64,000 nt of DNA, taken from NCBI RefSeq assembly GCF_001884105.1, contig NZ_MACI01000057.1, positions 1 through 64,000 of the forward strand, written 5' to 3'. The notes beneath the pieces are model-generated. The model saw only the letters and a program-made list of their open reading frames with translations. It had not been told where the DNA came from and searched no databases. The position numbers were made by a program, and so were the translations under genes. The DNA is from Bacillus luti (lineage in GTDB: Bacteria > Bacillota > Bacilli > Bacillales > Bacillaceae_G). Numbering within the stretch: position 1 is the stretch's first letter; each line of letters opens with the position of its first letter. Of this stretch, positions 38,683-48,433 are shown piece after piece.

Positions 38683-39096
38683 ATGAATATGCTATATGAA
38701 GACGGTGTAGATAAACTGCTTAGTTTAAGCAAAAATATTTCTGAATTGTATCGAGAATTAAATGAAATGACCCGGATTTTAACGGAGTGTAATCGAGAAA
38801 GTGTGAAGTTTGATCGGCTATATGTAAAAGAGTTACTGTGGAAGAAAGAAGATGTAATAGAGAAATATGACCAGCTACTTGTACAACTTTGTATAAATGA
38901 ATGCTTTGATTTAAAAAGTGTCATTACAGGGGAATATAAGTATACATATGAAGAAGTAGAAAACATCGTTTTACAATTTAATGAAAAGTATAATGTCGCA
39001 ATTTTAATTAAAGACGTTTGTAAAGAATTACAGTTTACATATGGCATAGATATGGATATAACGAGAACAGCTCGGGTATCGACAGCTCAAGTATAA
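38683..39096 (+). CDS. Uncharacterised 137-residue helical protein
   Basis: No family recognised. Mostly helical and charged, with a likely coiled coil around residues 10-75 (SKNISELYRELNEMTRILTE...). It has no membrane segment or signal. An extended -10 promoter, TGC-TATAAT, lies at 38649-38657 and GGGGGTGG is the ribosome site, so it is probably expressed. It has its own terminator. Confidence 0.65.
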   Translation: MNMLYEDGVDKLLSLSKNISELYRELNEMTRILTECNRESVKFDRLYVKELLWKKEDVIEKYDQLLVQLCINECFDLKSVITGEYKYTYEEVENIVLQFNEKYNVAILIKDVCKELQFTYGIDMDITRTARVSTAQV

Positions 39097-39103
39097 AAAG
39101 GGA

Positions 39104-39135
39104 AAAGAAAGCAGAACCTTTGCTTTCTTTTTTTA
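39104..39135 (+). terminator. Rho-independent terminator
   Basis: AAAGAAAGCA pairs with TGCTTTCTTT, then a long T-run. Confidence 0.85.
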
Positions 39136-39157
39136 TGTAAGAACAGGGAGAGTAGGT

Positions 39158-40402
39158 TTGAAGATGAAGGGGAAGTTGCAAAATATTCATCCGTTAGGAA
39201 TGACAATTATAATAGGGACTTTATTTGCGAGATTCGCTACGTCAATGAGTATTCCTTTTTTAGCAATTTATTTAACGACTGTTAAAGGCGTATCAGCAGG
39301 AATGACGGGTGCTATTATCGGAACGAGTGCACTTGTTGGAGTGTTTGCTAGTTTTATCGGAGGGAATTTATCGGATCGATTCGGCCGAAACATGATTATA
39401 CTATGGTCCATGATCGTTTGGGTGTTTGTATTCATAGGTTTTTCACTTGCAGATCATGTTTTGAGTTTCTTTTTACTAAATGCTTTGAATGGATTATGTA
39501 GGTCCTTTTTTGAACCGACGTCAAGAGCATTATTATCGGATTTAACGAAACCAGAGTATCGTTTACTCGTATATAATTTGCGTTACGGTGCAATCAATGT
39601 TGGGGTAGCGATCGGTCCACTTGTTGGATTACAGATTGGAAGCGCAAAATCAACAATTCCTTTTTTAGTAGCAGCTGGAGTGTACATTCTATATACGGGT
39701 ATATTAGCGTTCCAATTTAAGAAGTATCCACTGGAACGAAAGAAAATAAATACAGAAAAGCCTGTTACAATGTTAAATGCAATTCATATATTGCGAAAGG
39801 ATGTTGTATTTTTAGTCGCTTTAGTTGGTATTATTTTGAGTAATTGTGGTTTTTCTCACTTAACAACAACAGTATCTCAATATTTTGCAAATGCACATAT
39901 ATTTCAGGATGGAGTGAAATTATTTTCATATATGCTAGCTTTAAATGCGGTTGTTGTAGTCGTAATTCAATATCCTGTTATTCAAATGTGCAAGAAGTAT
40001 ACACCGTTAGTATCCATTATGGTGGGAACTTTATTTGTGAGCGGGGGATTGTTTGGGTTTGGAATGGCAGAATCTACGCTAGGTGCTACCATTTGTACAA
40101 TTATTTTTACAATTGGAGAAGTCTTAATGTTTTCAATGACGGATGTATTTATTGATGATATTGCTGTTGCGCATCTAAAAGGAACATACTTCGGGGCGAT
40201 GGGATTTTCAGGAATTGGAGCAGTAATAGGTCCATGGTTTGGGGGAGTACTTCTCGATTATTACGGGTACCAAAATGGATTTATTGTCTTTTCAGCGCTA
40301 GCTATATTTTCAACTGTAGCATTTCCTGTACTTTTAGTTACAAAAGGTTTATTGAAAAAAAGGTATGATAGAAATTCTAATATAGAAATGCAAGCGAAAT
40401 AA
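39158..40402 (+). CDS. MFS transporter (multidrug-type)
   Basis: 414 residues, about 12 hydrophobic helices. The loop 2-3 motif GGNLSDRFGRNMII (about 67-80) is the MFS signature, and GPLVGLQIGS (about 148) resembles the antiporter motif C region. Twelve-helix drug exporters such as those of Bacillus are the closest type; the cargo is unknown. The start is TTG 39158 or ATG 39164, both served by AGGGAGAG/AGTAGG. Confidence 0.87.
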   Translation: MKMKGKLQNIHPLGMTIIIGTLFARFATSMSIPFLAIYLTTVKGVSAGMTGAIIGTSALVGVFASFIGGNLSDRFGRNMIILWSMIVWVFVFIGFSLADHVLSFFLLNALNGLCRSFFEPTSRALLSDLTKPEYRLLVYNLRYGAINVGVAIGPLVGLQIGSAKSTIPFLVAAGVYILYTGILAFQFKKYPLERKKINTEKPVTMLNAIHILRKDVVFLVALVGIILSNCGFSHLTTTVSQYFANAHIFQDGVKLFSYMLALNAVVVVVIQYPVIQMCKKYTPLVSIMVGTLFVSGGLFGFGMAESTLGATICTIIFTIGEVLMFSMTDVFIDDIAVAHLKGTYFGAMGFSGIGAVIGPWFGGVLLDYYGYQNGFIVFSALAIFSTVAFPVLLVTKGLLKKRYDRNSNIEMQAK

Positions 40403-40437
40403 CATGAGCCCCAGTAAATGACTGGGGCTCATGTTTG
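40401..40437. terminator. Bidirectional terminator
   Basis: AACATGAGCCCCAGT pairs with ACTGGGGCTCATGTT between convergent MFS and cotM genes. Confidence 0.9.
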
Positions 40438-40452
40438 TATTTATAGTAATCC

Positions 40453-40833
40453 TTAACTTGAAAAAAGAACTTTCTTTTCATGCTTATCAGCAACTTCATT
40501 TTTGGAAATATGAATGGCTAAAAATCCATTCTCTGAGCAGGCTAGCATCTTCTTATAAATAATATTAGCGGGTAAAGGAATGAGCCGCTGTAAAGAAATA
40601 TTTTTATGAAGTATGCAAATATTTAGGCCTGTCTCCATCTTTTTAATGAGTACATTTTGTTCAGTCACATTTGGTACATCTGTTTCCAAAATGTATTCTT
40701 GTTCAGTTTCACAAAGGTCAATATGAATTTGATTTGGAAAACTAAAATTACTACAAGAATCGGAACAAAATTGATCCATCCATTCTTCGAAACCATCAAC
40801 ATGAAAAAGACAATCCTTCTTTTTCTTGCCCAT
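40453..40833 (-). CDS. cotM: CotM-like spore outer coat protein (Hsp20 fold)
   Basis: 126 residues with a degenerate alpha-crystallin domain (about 30-110; NQIHIDLCETEQEYILETDVPNV and the GFLAIHIS end). Several cysteines (five to six) could cross-link in the coat. B. subtilis CotM is of similar size and sits in the same place before sspP. ATG 40833 fits the ribosome site ACGGAGGG better than GTG 40842. A sigma-K-like -10, CATAACATA (complement of 40867-40875), lies upstream. Confidence 0.8.
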   Translation of the reverse strand: MGKKKKDCLFHVDGFEEWMDQFCSDSCSNFSFPNQIHIDLCETEQEYILETDVPNVTEQNVLIKKMETGLNICILHKNISLQRLIPLPANIIYKKMLACSENGFLAIHISKNEVADKHEKKVLFSS

Positions 40834-40866
40834 GTAAGACACCCTCCGTAAAATCTCAATTCATAC

Positions 40867-40894
40867 TATGTTATGCATGAACGAAGTAGGGGTG
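40867..40894 (-). promoter_or_regulatory. Possible sigma-K promoter of cotM
   Basis: Read leftward, CATAACATA (40867-40875) matches the sigma-K -10 CATANNNTA fully. CACC at 40891-40894 offers an AC -35 but about two bases too close. Confidence 0.4.
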
Positions 40895-40957
40895 AAGAAT
40901 AAATGGAAAAATATAAACATTGTATGTGGTAAAGGTAGCTAGTGTGAATGCTTTGTT

Positions 40958-41080
40958 TTACATATCATGATGCGCATGGTTTTTTTGGCGTGAATGGTTA
41001 CGGTTTTTTACTTTATGAGATCCGCTTAATGGTTCAGGTTGCCCTTTTTTTTCTTTAGATTCACAATTGTTTTTTCCCAT
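40958..41080 (-). CDS. sspP: Small acid-soluble spore protein P
   Basis: A 40-residue spore protein of the minor SASP group. The sequence [20 protein letters not shown] followed by KNHAHHDM is nearly that of B. subtilis SspP, though the N terminus is shorter ([12 protein letters not shown]). The ribosome site is GAGGAGGTG. A sigma-G-like promoter lies upstream. It sits between cotM and sspO as in B. subtilis. Confidence 0.93.
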   Translation of the reverse strand: MGKNNCESKEKKGQPEPLSGSHKVKNRNHSRQKNHAHHDM

Positions 41081-41106
41081 TGTATGTGACACCTCCTCTT
41101 TCTCTT

Positions 41107-41136
41107 TAGAATGAGAGAAGTTTGCGAATTTATACG
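41107..41136 (-). promoter_or_regulatory. Likely sigma-G promoter of sspP
   Basis: Read leftward: CGTATA (41131-41136), 17 bases, CATTCTA (41107-41113), against TGNATA and CATNNTA. It fits forespore expression of the SASP gene. Confidence 0.6.
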
Positions 41137-41201
41137 AGAATGTTTTTTGAAAAAAGGGTAAAGATAAATGGGACTAACTATTACAGAAAGGGGAAAGTAT
41201 A

Positions 41202-41465
41202 ATGCCATATCATAAAGATAAACAACAAGCTTTTCAAGCAGCGCAGCAAGGAGTTACACAAGCAGAAAATTCATTCAACAATATTGTGAAAAATGATCCA
41301 AACTACGGTCATGATTTAAAAGAGTTACGTCAAGAGGTTCAGGAAGCGTATGAACAAATTCAAAATGCACTTGAAGTAGCTTCGGAAACACAACGTCCAC
41401 AACTTGAGCAATACGAAAATAATCTCCAAAATATTATGCGAAATGTAGATCAATTAGAAAAGTAA
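41202..41465 (+). CDS. Uncharacterised 87-residue glutamine-rich protein
   Basis: A small hydrophilic helical protein rich in Gln, Asn and Glu (QQAFQAAQQGVTQAENSFNN at the N terminus), probably a helical hairpin. No family recognised. AAAGGGGAAAG is a good ribosome site. Its place among spore genes, divergent from sspP, suggests but does not prove a spore role. Confidence 0.7.
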   Translation: MPYHKDKQQAFQAAQQGVTQAENSFNNIVKNDPNYGHDLKELRQEVQEAYEQIQNALEVASETQRPQLEQYENNLQNIMRNVDQLEK

Positions 41466-41496
41466 ATGAGGTTGTTGTGTATTCAACAACCTCATT
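41464..41496 (+). terminator. Rho-independent terminator
   Basis: AATGAGGTTGTTG pairs with CAACAACCTCATT, followed by ACTTTT. It ends 15 bases before the deacetylase ATG. Confidence 0.75.
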
Positions 41497-41511
41497 ACTT
41501 TTAGTGTTACT

Positions 41512-42237
41512 ATGCCGAAACGAAAAATTATTCTATTAATTTTTTCTTTAATTTGTGCAGTACATATATTTCAAGTGGACAAAGTGGAAGCTAAAATGTT
41601 GTTAAGAAAAGAGTTAGAGCCAACTGGTTATGTAACGTGGGAAGTACCTAATAATGAGAAGGTTATCGCGATTACGTTTGATGATGGACCAGATGCAACT
41701 TATACACCGCAAATATTAGATTTATTACGTCAATACAAAGCAGAAGCTACTTTTTTTATGATTGGATTTCGAGTTCAGCGTAATCCATATTTAGTAAAGC
41801 GGGTTTTAAAAGAAGGACATGAAATTGGAAATCATACGATGGATCATTTGTATGCAAGTAACTCATCAGATGAGAAATTAAAAAATGATATTTTAAATGG
41901 AAAGAAGTATTTTAAAAAATGGGTGAAAGAACCTTTATTATTCCGTCCTCCAGGTGGATATATTAATGATGCCGTATTTACAACAGCTAAAGAAGCCGGG
42001 TATCAAATTGTCCTATGGTCATGGCACCAAGACCCTCGCGATTGGGCAAATCCAGGAGTTGAATCCATTGTAAATCATGTCCTGAAAAATGCTAAAAGTG
42101 GAGATATTGTGCTGTTGCACGATGGAGGAAGTAATCGTAGTCAAACAGTTGAGGCATTAGCAAAAATTTTGCCAGAACTTAAAAAGCAAGGGTATCGATT
42201 TGTTAAGGTTTCAGAATTGCTGCGCTATAAACATTAG
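41512..42237 (+). CDS. Polysaccharide (peptidoglycan) deacetylase
   Basis: A 241-residue CE4 enzyme that removes N-acetyl groups from peptidoglycan or chitin-like sugars outside the membrane. A signal peptide (about 1-27) precedes the domain. Motifs: TFDDGPDA (about 56-63, catalytic base and metal aspartate), HTMDH (metal histidines), RPPGGY (arginine motif), DPRDWANPG and LHDGG. No ribosome site is visible before ATG 41512, and an in-frame stop lies just upstream, so the start cannot move left. B. cereus carries several such enzymes, one beside citB. Confidence 0.9.
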   Translation: MPKRKIILLIFSLICAVHIFQVDKVEAKMLLRKELEPTGYVTWEVPNNEKVIAITFDDGPDATYTPQILDLLRQYKAEATFFMIGFRVQRNPYLVKRVLKEGHEIGNHTMDHLYASNSSDEKLKNDILNGKKYFKKWVKEPLLFRPPGGYINDAVFTTAKEAGYQIVLWSWHQDPRDWANPGVESIVNHVLKNAKSGDIVLLHDGGSNRSQTVEALAKILPELKKQGYRFVKVSELLRYKH

Positions 42238-42239
42238 AG

Positions 42240-42273
42240 AAAATCCCAAAAGGCATACCTTTTGGGATTTTTC
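42240..42273. terminator. Bidirectional terminator
   Basis: AAAATCCCAAAAGG pairs with CCTTTTGGGATTTTT between the deacetylase and sspO. Confidence 0.9.
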
Positions 42274-42274
42274 A

Positions 42275-42424
42275 TTACTGATTCTTTTTACGTTTCTTAT
42301 TGTTTTGTCGCTCTGCTGGAGTTAAAGGCTCATTTGCAAATTCTTCGCTAAAACCCGCGCCTTGTCCTTGTGCAGAAGCAGCATTCATTCCTGGAATAAC
42401 ATGATTTGCTTTTCGTTTACCCAT
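42275..42424 (-). CDS. sspO: Small acid-soluble spore protein O
   Basis: 49 residues. [19 protein letters not shown], followed by [20 protein letters not shown] and a basic tail (NKKRKKNQ), is the SspO pattern. B. subtilis SspO is the same size and also lies beside citB. GAGGTGAAAG is the ribosome site. Forespore-specific expression is known for the family; a weak sigma-G-like CATCATT element is upstream. Confidence 0.94.
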   Translation of the reverse strand: MGKRKANHVIPGMNAASAQGQGAGFSEEFANEPLTPAERQNNKKRKKNQ

Positions 42425-42490
42425 TTGCTTTCACCTCTATAAAAATTTTTGTTGGTTGAATGATGAACAATTCATAGCGTATATGAACGT

Positions 42491-42521
42491 AAAGTAAAGT
42501 GCTAAAAGAGTACTTTACTTT
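42491..42521. repeat. 13-bp hairpin upstream of citB
   Basis: AAAGTAAAGTGCT pairs with AGTACTTTACTTT (one G-U) around a 5-base loop. It lies between divergent sspO and citB with no T-run. Confidence 0.7.
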
Positions 42522-42660
42522 ATGGTAATAGTATTCATAAGGAGCATGAACACTATTCAAATTTAGAAAGATAAAGAAAACTTATGATAATCTATAAGTT
42601 TCTTATTATTTACTTATTTAGAAAGTTGTAATAAGATATTATCGTAAGGTATTGAAAAGT

Positions 42661-42685
42661 TTGTCTACATTTTATATTCAGACAA
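42661..42685. promoter_or_regulatory. Dyad in the citB promoter region
   Basis: TTGTCT (42661-42666) and AGACAA (42680-42685) flank an AT-rich TTTTATATT. It lies 31 bases before the citB start. It may be part of the citB control region; I could not match it to the known CcpC box. Confidence 0.4.
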
Positions 42686-42715
42686 CTTAGTCACGTTTAA
42701 CAGGGGGGAAACATA

Positions 42716-45439
42716 ATGGTCAAACATAATCCATTTCAATCACGTGCAACTTTTGAAGTAGATGAAAAAACGTATCATTATTATGATTTGAAAGCGCTTG
42801 AAAATGCAGGGGTTGGCAACGTATCTCAATTACCATATTCCGTGAAAGTTTTACTTGAATCAGTACTTCGTCAAGTAGACGGACGTGTAATCACAGAAGA
42901 GCATGTTACAAATTTAGCGAAATGGGGAACGAAAGATGTTCAAGATATCGATGTTCCATTTAAACCATCTCGCGTAATTTTACAAGATTTCACTGGTGTT
43001 CCAGCTGTTGTTGATTTGGCTTCGCTTCGTAAAGCAATGGCAGACATGGGTGGGGATCCTGATAAAATTAATCCTGAAATTACTGTAGACCTTGTAATTG
43101 ACCACTCTGTACAGGTTGATAGAGCGGGTACGGCAGACGCGCTTGCATTCAACATGGACTTAGAGTTTAAACGTAATGAAGAACGTTATAAATTTTTAAG
43201 CTGGGCACAAAAATCATTCGATAACTACCGTGCAGTTCCACCAGCTACAGGTATTGTACACCAAGTAAATCTTGAATATTTAGCACCAGTTGTTCACGCG
43301 GTGAAAAATGCTGAAGGTGACTTAGTTGCATACCCAGATTCATTAGTTGGAACAGACTCACATACAACAATGATTAACGGTATCGGCGTTCTTGGATGGG
43401 GCGTTGGTGGTATTGAAGCAGAAGCGGGAATGCTTGGACAGCCTTCATACTTCCCAGTACCTGAAGTAATCGGTGTGAAATTAACTGGTACACTTCCAAG
43501 TGGTACTACAGCAACTGATGTTGCATTAAAGGTAACACAAGTATTACGTCAAAAAGGTGTAGTTGGTAAATTCGTTGAGTTCTTCGGTAATGGACTAAAG
43601 AGCATGCCTTTAGCTGACCGTGCAACAATTTCAAACATGGCACCAGAATACGGCGCAACTTGTGGATTCTTCCCAATCGACGATATTTCATTGGAATACT
43701 TACGTTTAACAGGTAGAGATGAAGAGCAAATTCGCATTGTTGAAGAATACTGTAAAGCAAATGGCTTATTCTATACAGCAGACAGCAAAGATCCAATTTA
43801 CACGGATCTTGTTGAAATTGATTTAAATACAATCGAATCTAACCTTTCTGGACCGAAACGCCCACAAGATTTAATTCCACTTTCAGATATGAAAGATGCA
43901 TTCCACAAAGCTGTGTTAGCACCAGTTGGAACACAAGGACTTGGATTTAATGAGCAAGAATTCGATAAAGAAGTGAAGGTTACATTAGAAGATAAAGAAG
44001 TAACGATGAAAACAGGTGCAATTGCAATTGCTGCAATTACAAGCTGTACAAATACATCAAATCCATACGTATTAATTGGGGCAGGTCTAGTTGCTAAGAA
44101 AGCAATTGAAAAAGGCCTTGTAGTACCTGAGTACGTAAAAACATCATTAGCACCAGGGTCTAAAGTTGTTACTGAATACTTAGATAAATCAGGTTTAACA
44201 ACATATTTAGATCAATTAGGTTTCCAAACAGTTGGTTACGGCTGTACGACTTGTATCGGTAACTCTGGTCCATTAGCAGACGAACTAGAAGAAGCAATCG
44301 CAGCGAACGACTTACTAGTAACATCTGTTTTATCTGGTAACCGTAACTTTGAAGGTCGTATTCACCCGCTTGTAAAAGCGAACTATTTAGCATCACCACC
44401 ACTTGTTGTGGCATATGCACTTGCAGGTACTGTTGATATTGACCTGAAAAATGATGAAATCGGTAAAGATGCAAATGGCAATGCTGTTTACTTCAACGAT
44501 ATTTGGCCGTCAGCTAAAGAAATTGAAGATGTAGTTCAAAGTGTTGTTACATCTGAATTGTTCAAAAAAGAATATGCACAAGTATTTAACAGCAACGAGC
44601 GTTGGAATGAAATCCAAACTTCAAATGAAGCTTTATATACTTGGGATAATGATTCAACATACATTCAAAACCCACCATTCTTTGAAGGTTTATCTAAAGA
44701 GCCAGGTGAAGTTGAAACGTTATCAGGTTTACGCATAGTTGGTAAATTTGGCGATTCTGTAACGACAGACCACATTTCACCAGCAGGTTCAATCGGTAAG
44801 CATACACCAGCTGGACGCTACTTACTAGAAAACGGCGTACAACCAGTTGACTTTAACTCTTACGGTTCTCGTCGTGGTAACCATGAAGTAATGATGCGTG
44901 GTACATTCGCGAACATCCGTATTAAAAATCAAATCGCACCAGGAACAGAAGGCGGATATACAACATATTGGCCAACTGGTGAAGTAACATCAATCTATGA
45001 TGCTGCTATGAAATATAAAGAAGATGGCACAGGCCTTCTAGTTGTTGCTGGTAAAGATTACGGTATGGGAAGTTCTCGTGACTGGGCTGCGAAAGGTACA
45101 AACTTATTAGGTATTAAAGCAGTAATCGCAGAAAGCTTCGAGCGTATTCACCGTAGTAACTTAGTATTAATGGGTGTATTACCACTTCAATTTAAAGATG
45201 GCGAAAGCGCTGAAACGTTAGGTCTTGTTGGTAACGAGTCATTTGAAATTCAAATTGACAAAACAGTTAGACCACGCGATCTTGTAAAAGTAGTTGCAAC
45301 TGATGCAGATGGCAATGAAAAACAATTTGAAGTAGTAGCTCGTTTCGATAGTGAAGTTGAAATTGACTACTACCGTCACGGTGGTATCTTACAAATGGTT
45401 CTTCGTGAGAAAATCGAAGAGTCTAAAGTGTCGAACTAA
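42716..45439 (+). CDS. citB: Aconitate hydratase
   Basis: Converts citrate to isocitrate in the TCA cycle through a 4Fe-4S cluster, and in Bacillus the apo-form also binds mRNA. 907 residues, the usual length for IRP1-type bacterial aconitase. Cluster cysteines are in TSCTNTSNP (about 442) and [13 protein letters not shown] (about 508); [20 protein letters not shown] (about 208-227) and [13 protein letters not shown] (about 783) are active-site segments. The start has CAGGGGGGAAAC. It is flanked by sspO and yneN, as in B. subtilis. Confidence 0.98.
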   Translation: MVKHNPFQSRATFEVDEKTYHYYDLKALENAGVGNVSQLPYSVKVLLESVLRQVDGRVITEEHVTNLAKWGTKDVQDIDVPFKPSRVILQDFTGVPAVVDLASLRKAMADMGGDPDKINPEITVDLVIDHSVQVDRAGTADALAFNMDLEFKRNEERYKFLSWAQKSFDNYRAVPPATGIVHQVNLEYLAPVVHAVKNAEGDLVAYPDSLVGTDSHTTMINGIGVLGWGVGGIEAEAGMLGQPSYFPVPEVIGVKLTGTLPSGTTATDVALKVTQVLRQKGVVGKFVEFFGNGLKSMPLADRATISNMAPEYGATCGFFPIDDISLEYLRLTGRDEEQIRIVEEYCKANGLFYTADSKDPIYTDLVEIDLNTIESNLSGPKRPQDLIPLSDMKDAFHKAVLAPVGTQGLGFNEQEFDKEVKVTLEDKEVTMKTGAIAIAAITSCTNTSNPYVLIGAGLVAKKAIEKGLVVPEYVKTSLAPGSKVVTEYLDKSGLTTYLDQLGFQTVGYGCTTCIGNSGPLADELEEAIAANDLLVTSVLSGNRNFEGRIHPLVKANYLASPPLVVAYALAGTVDIDLKNDEIGKDANGNAVYFNDIWPSAKEIEDVVQSVVTSELFKKEYAQVFNSNERWNEIQTSNEALYTWDNDSTYIQNPPFFEGLSKEPGEVETLSGLRIVGKFGDSVTTDHISPAGSIGKHTPAGRYLLENGVQPVDFNSYGSRRGNHEVMMRGTFANIRIKNQIAPGTEGGYTTYWPTGEVTSIYDAAMKYKEDGTGLLVVAGKDYGMGSSRDWAAKGTNLLGIKAVIAESFERIHRSNLVLMGVLPLQFKDGESAETLGLVGNESFEIQIDKTVRPRDLVKVVATDADGNEKQFEVVARFDSEVEIDYYRHGGILQMVLREKIEESKVSN

Positions 45440-45461
45440 ATAATTGAATTGAAATGAACGA

Positions 45462-45537
45462 TAAGGAAGCTAACAACTGTTAGCTTCCTTATTTTATGGA
45501 AAGGGATGAAACCATGTGGTTTCATCCCTTTCTTTTT
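45462..45537 (+). terminator. Tandem terminators of citB
   Basis: Two hairpins in a row: ATAAGGAAGCTAAC/GTTAGCTTCCTTAT and GAAAGGGATGAAACCA with its complement, the second with TTTTT. Confidence 0.9.
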
Positions 45538-45561
45538 ACTATAAAAAATGGAGGAAACGTC

Positions 45562-47197
45562 ATGAAAGAATATAAAAGAATATTGTTACCGTTATAGAAA
45601 GAAAAAATATTAGTAATAGCAGCTGTATGTAGTGGATCCTTTGCAGCTATTTTAAATTTATCCCGTCCACTATTTATGGGGGCTAATTGTAGATAACCTT
45701 ATTCAACGGGAATTAAAAGGTGCGTATTTGTACATCGCATTGTTTGCGGGTAGCCGCTTGATGATGTGGATAAACAATCTTTCATTCGATTATGTAAGCT
45801 CAAAAGCAAGTCAGCGAATATTACGAGAGAAGCGTATAGATGTATTACACCATTTTTTTCTATTACCGTTTGAAGAGAGTGAGAAAATCAAACAAGGAGA
45901 GTTAGAAACTTTAGTCGTATCTGATATTCCGAACTGGGTCAGGTTATATGGTTCTATATTAATAGAATATATACACGCCATTGCGCAATTTATCGGTGCG
46001 ATCATAGCGCTGCAACATATAGATACACAGTTCATCTGGTGTATAACTCCGTTTTTATTTCTAAGTGTAGTTGTTCCAATGATTATAGGCAAAAAGGTAA
46101 GAAATATCGCAAGTATTGCTCAAAAAAATCAATCAAGTGTTGTAGAGATGGTTTCACAGTTTGTAAAAGGTGCACAAGATTTACGTAGTTTGCAAAAAGA
46201 AAAATGGGCTATTCGCTTATTTAAAGGAGTAACGGCGCAATCTTATAAAACAGAAGTAAAGAAGACGATGATGCAACACTGCATTGGAGTGGTTGGAACA
46301 GTTATTGAAACAGGAGCATATATCGTTGTTCTCATTGTAGGCGCGCAAAAAATAATGAAGGGGGAAATGGAAGTTGGTTCACTTGTTGCAGTGTTAGCTA
46401 CAATTGAAATGCTCTTTTTCCCAGTCCGTTACGTGGGCGATTTATTAATGATGACACAAGTTGCGGTCGCTTCGGCAAATAGAGTTTTTTCCTTTTTAGA
46501 TAAAAGAGTGGCAGATAGTAATGTAGAAAGAGCGATGGGGATGACGATAACAAATGTTTCATTTCAGGAGAGTGAAGAAGAGAAATGTAGAATTAATAAT
46601 ATTGATTTGAAAATTAATCCTGGTGAATTCGTTATCATTGTCGGAGAAAGTGGTGCAGGAAAAACAACGCTTTTAAAATTAATGACAGGTTTGTATAAAC
46701 CATCTAACGGTAGCGTTGTTTATTATGGTCAAAAGGCTCGAATGACCACAGTGTGGCAAGAACCTCGTTTCTTTCGGACGACAGTAAAAGAGAATATATA
46801 TTTCGGGGAGGAGTATTTAGAAAACAAGTTAGAAAAAAATATTGAACTTATAAATATGAAGCCGATAATTAGAGATTTACCTAAGGGGATTCAAACTGTA
46901 CTACATAAAAGTGGAGAAGAGTTTTCGGGAGGAGAAAGAAAACGTCTTGCATTATTACGAGCAATTGGTTCAAATCCGAATCTTATTATTTTAGATGAAC
47001 CGACTGCGGGGTTAGATCCGAGTAATCAAGAAACTGTTTGGAATATGATTGAAGGATTAGGAAGAGATGTAACGAGAATTGTGGCAACACATGATGTAGA
47101 GAAAGTGATACTAGCGGATCGTGTTGTCATAATGAGAGAAGGAAGTATTGTTGCGTGTGGAAGTCCTGAAAAATTAATAAATAGTCATTCATTTTGA
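45562..47197 (+). pseudogene. Broken ABC exporter (fused membrane and ATPase domains)
   Basis: An ABC half-transporter with two lesions. ATG 45562, with GGAGG upstream, reads 11 codons (MKEYKRILLPL) to a TAG at 45595-45597. The same frame then continues to a run of five G at 45678-45682, where one extra G shifts the frame; four G would give LFMGLIVDNLIQ and join the long frame through to 47197. Downstream the membrane region and ATPase (GESGAGKTT, FSGGERKR, LIILDEPTAGLDP) are intact. A shortened product from an internal TTG (45728) would lack the first helices. Confidence 0.85.
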
Positions 47198-47206
47198 AAG
47201 AGATGG

Positions 47207-47239
47207 AATAAAGATAAGAGCAGTGCCCTTATCTTTATT
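47207..47239. terminator. Bidirectional terminator
   Basis: AATAAAGATAAG pairs with CTTATCTTTATT between the broken ABC gene and the convergent small gene. Confidence 0.75.
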
Positions 47240-47492
47240 CAACATCATTTATTTGATATTGGATAGATTCTGAATGATTTAGATCTACGTTAAAAATAGC
47301 AGTCGTAAGGAAAGTTGCAATTCCAAGGATTAAGAAAAGGACGAATGAGACTAGAGAGATGTAAAGACAAATACGCCCTACTTTCTTTTTTTCAAGATCG
47401 TTACTAAAGAGTGAAATGATCCATGTAATAATACCGATTGGGTATAAAAGAAAACTAAGAATATATAATGTTATTTTTTCGAATGAATTCAT
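47235..47492 (-). CDS. Small two-helix membrane protein
   Basis: 85 residues with two hydrophobic helices (about 7-28 and 42-66) separated by a basic loop (DLEKKKVGR). No family recognised. AAAGGGGGA precedes the ATG. It lies between the broken ABC exporter and yneN. Confidence 0.7.
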   Translation of the reverse strand: MNSFEKITLYILSFLLYPIGIITWIISLFSNDLEKKKVGRICLYISLVSFVLFLILGIATFLTTAIFNVDLNHSESIQYQINDVE

Positions 47493-47742
47493 AAAAAATC
47501 CCCCTTTGTTGTAGATTTATAACTACGAAAGTAAAAAGGTGAATGGGCCCATAAGAAGATAAACAACACTTCATCTGTTTTTCTAATTATATGATAAAAA
47601 GGAAAAAATTACACTTTAAATAAGAATATTCTAATTATTTCGACTCTGAATATTTCCAAGCTTGTCCGTATAAGCTAAAATAAGGTATATAGTATTTGAG
47701 TAATTAAGTTATAAGAAGATAAATACGTTAGGGTGATATAAC

Positions 47743-48318
47743 ATGTGGCGGAAGCTTACGATTATTGTAGTGTTACTTTGTTTAGCGGGATATGCAGCTT
47801 ATGAACAGTTTGGTAAAAACGATCGGGTGGTACAAGGGGAGCAAGAACAAAGTGAAGCTGCTATGAAAGAGATGATTGCAAGTAATGGTATTGAAATAGG
47901 GAAGAGTGCGCCAGACTTTGAATTAACGAAGTTAGATGGAACGAATGTAAAGCTATCAGATTTAAAAGGAAAGAAAGTGATTTTAAACTTTTGGGCAACG
48001 TGGTGTGGACCTTGCCAACAAGAAATGCCGGATATGGAGGCTTTCTATAAAGAACATAAAGAAAACGTAGAAATTTTAGCGATAAATTATACACCTTCAG
48101 AGAAAGGTGGGGGGGTAGAAAAGGTAAGTAATTTTGCTAAGGAAAAAGGAATTACTTTTCCTATTTTATTGGACAAGAATATTGATGTGACAACAGCCTA
48201 CAAAGTAATTACGATCCCAACTTCGTATTTTATAGATACAAAAGGTGTCATTCAAGATAAGTTTATTGGACCGATGACGCAAAAAGAGATGGAGAAACGG
48301 ATTGCTAAATTAAAATAA
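47743..48318 (+). CDS. yneN: YneN-like membrane-anchored thiol-disulfide oxidoreductase
   Basis: A 191-residue ResA/TlpA-type thioredoxin outside the membrane. One N-terminal signal anchor (about 5-22), then a thioredoxin fold with the WCGPC active site (about 87-91) in NFWATWCGPCQQEMPD and the cis-proline loop TIPTSYFID. B. subtilis has YneN at this place after citB. It is likely reduced through CcdA encoded 42 kb away. The start has an AGGGTG ribosome site. Confidence 0.9.
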   Translation: MWRKLTIIVVLLCLAGYAAYEQFGKNDRVVQGEQEQSEAAMKEMIASNGIEIGKSAPDFELTKLDGTNVKLSDLKGKKVILNFWATWCGPCQQEMPDMEAFYKEHKENVEILAINYTPSEKGGGVEKVSNFAKEKGITFPILLDKNIDVTTAYKVITIPTSYFIDTKGVIQDKFIGPMTQKEMEKRIAKLK

Positions 48319-48322
48319 TAGT

Positions 48323-48366
48323 GAAAAGGTAGAGATGGAATATAATCATTTCTGCCTTTTCTTTTT
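48323..48366 (+). terminator. Rho-independent terminator
   Basis: AAAAGGTAGAGATG pairs imperfectly with CATTTCTGCCTTTT, then a T-run. Confidence 0.75.
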
Positions 48367-48433
48367 CAAGTAGTGAAAGCTTCGTGATATGATAAAAGAA
48401 ATATACGTTGAGAGATAAAGGAGTGTATTTGGA

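Noticed and set aside
45728-47197. Treating the ABC exporter as an intact 489-residue gene from TTG 45728
   Set aside because: The preceding sequence encodes the missing first helices once one extra G is removed, and the true ATG with GGAGG is at 45562.
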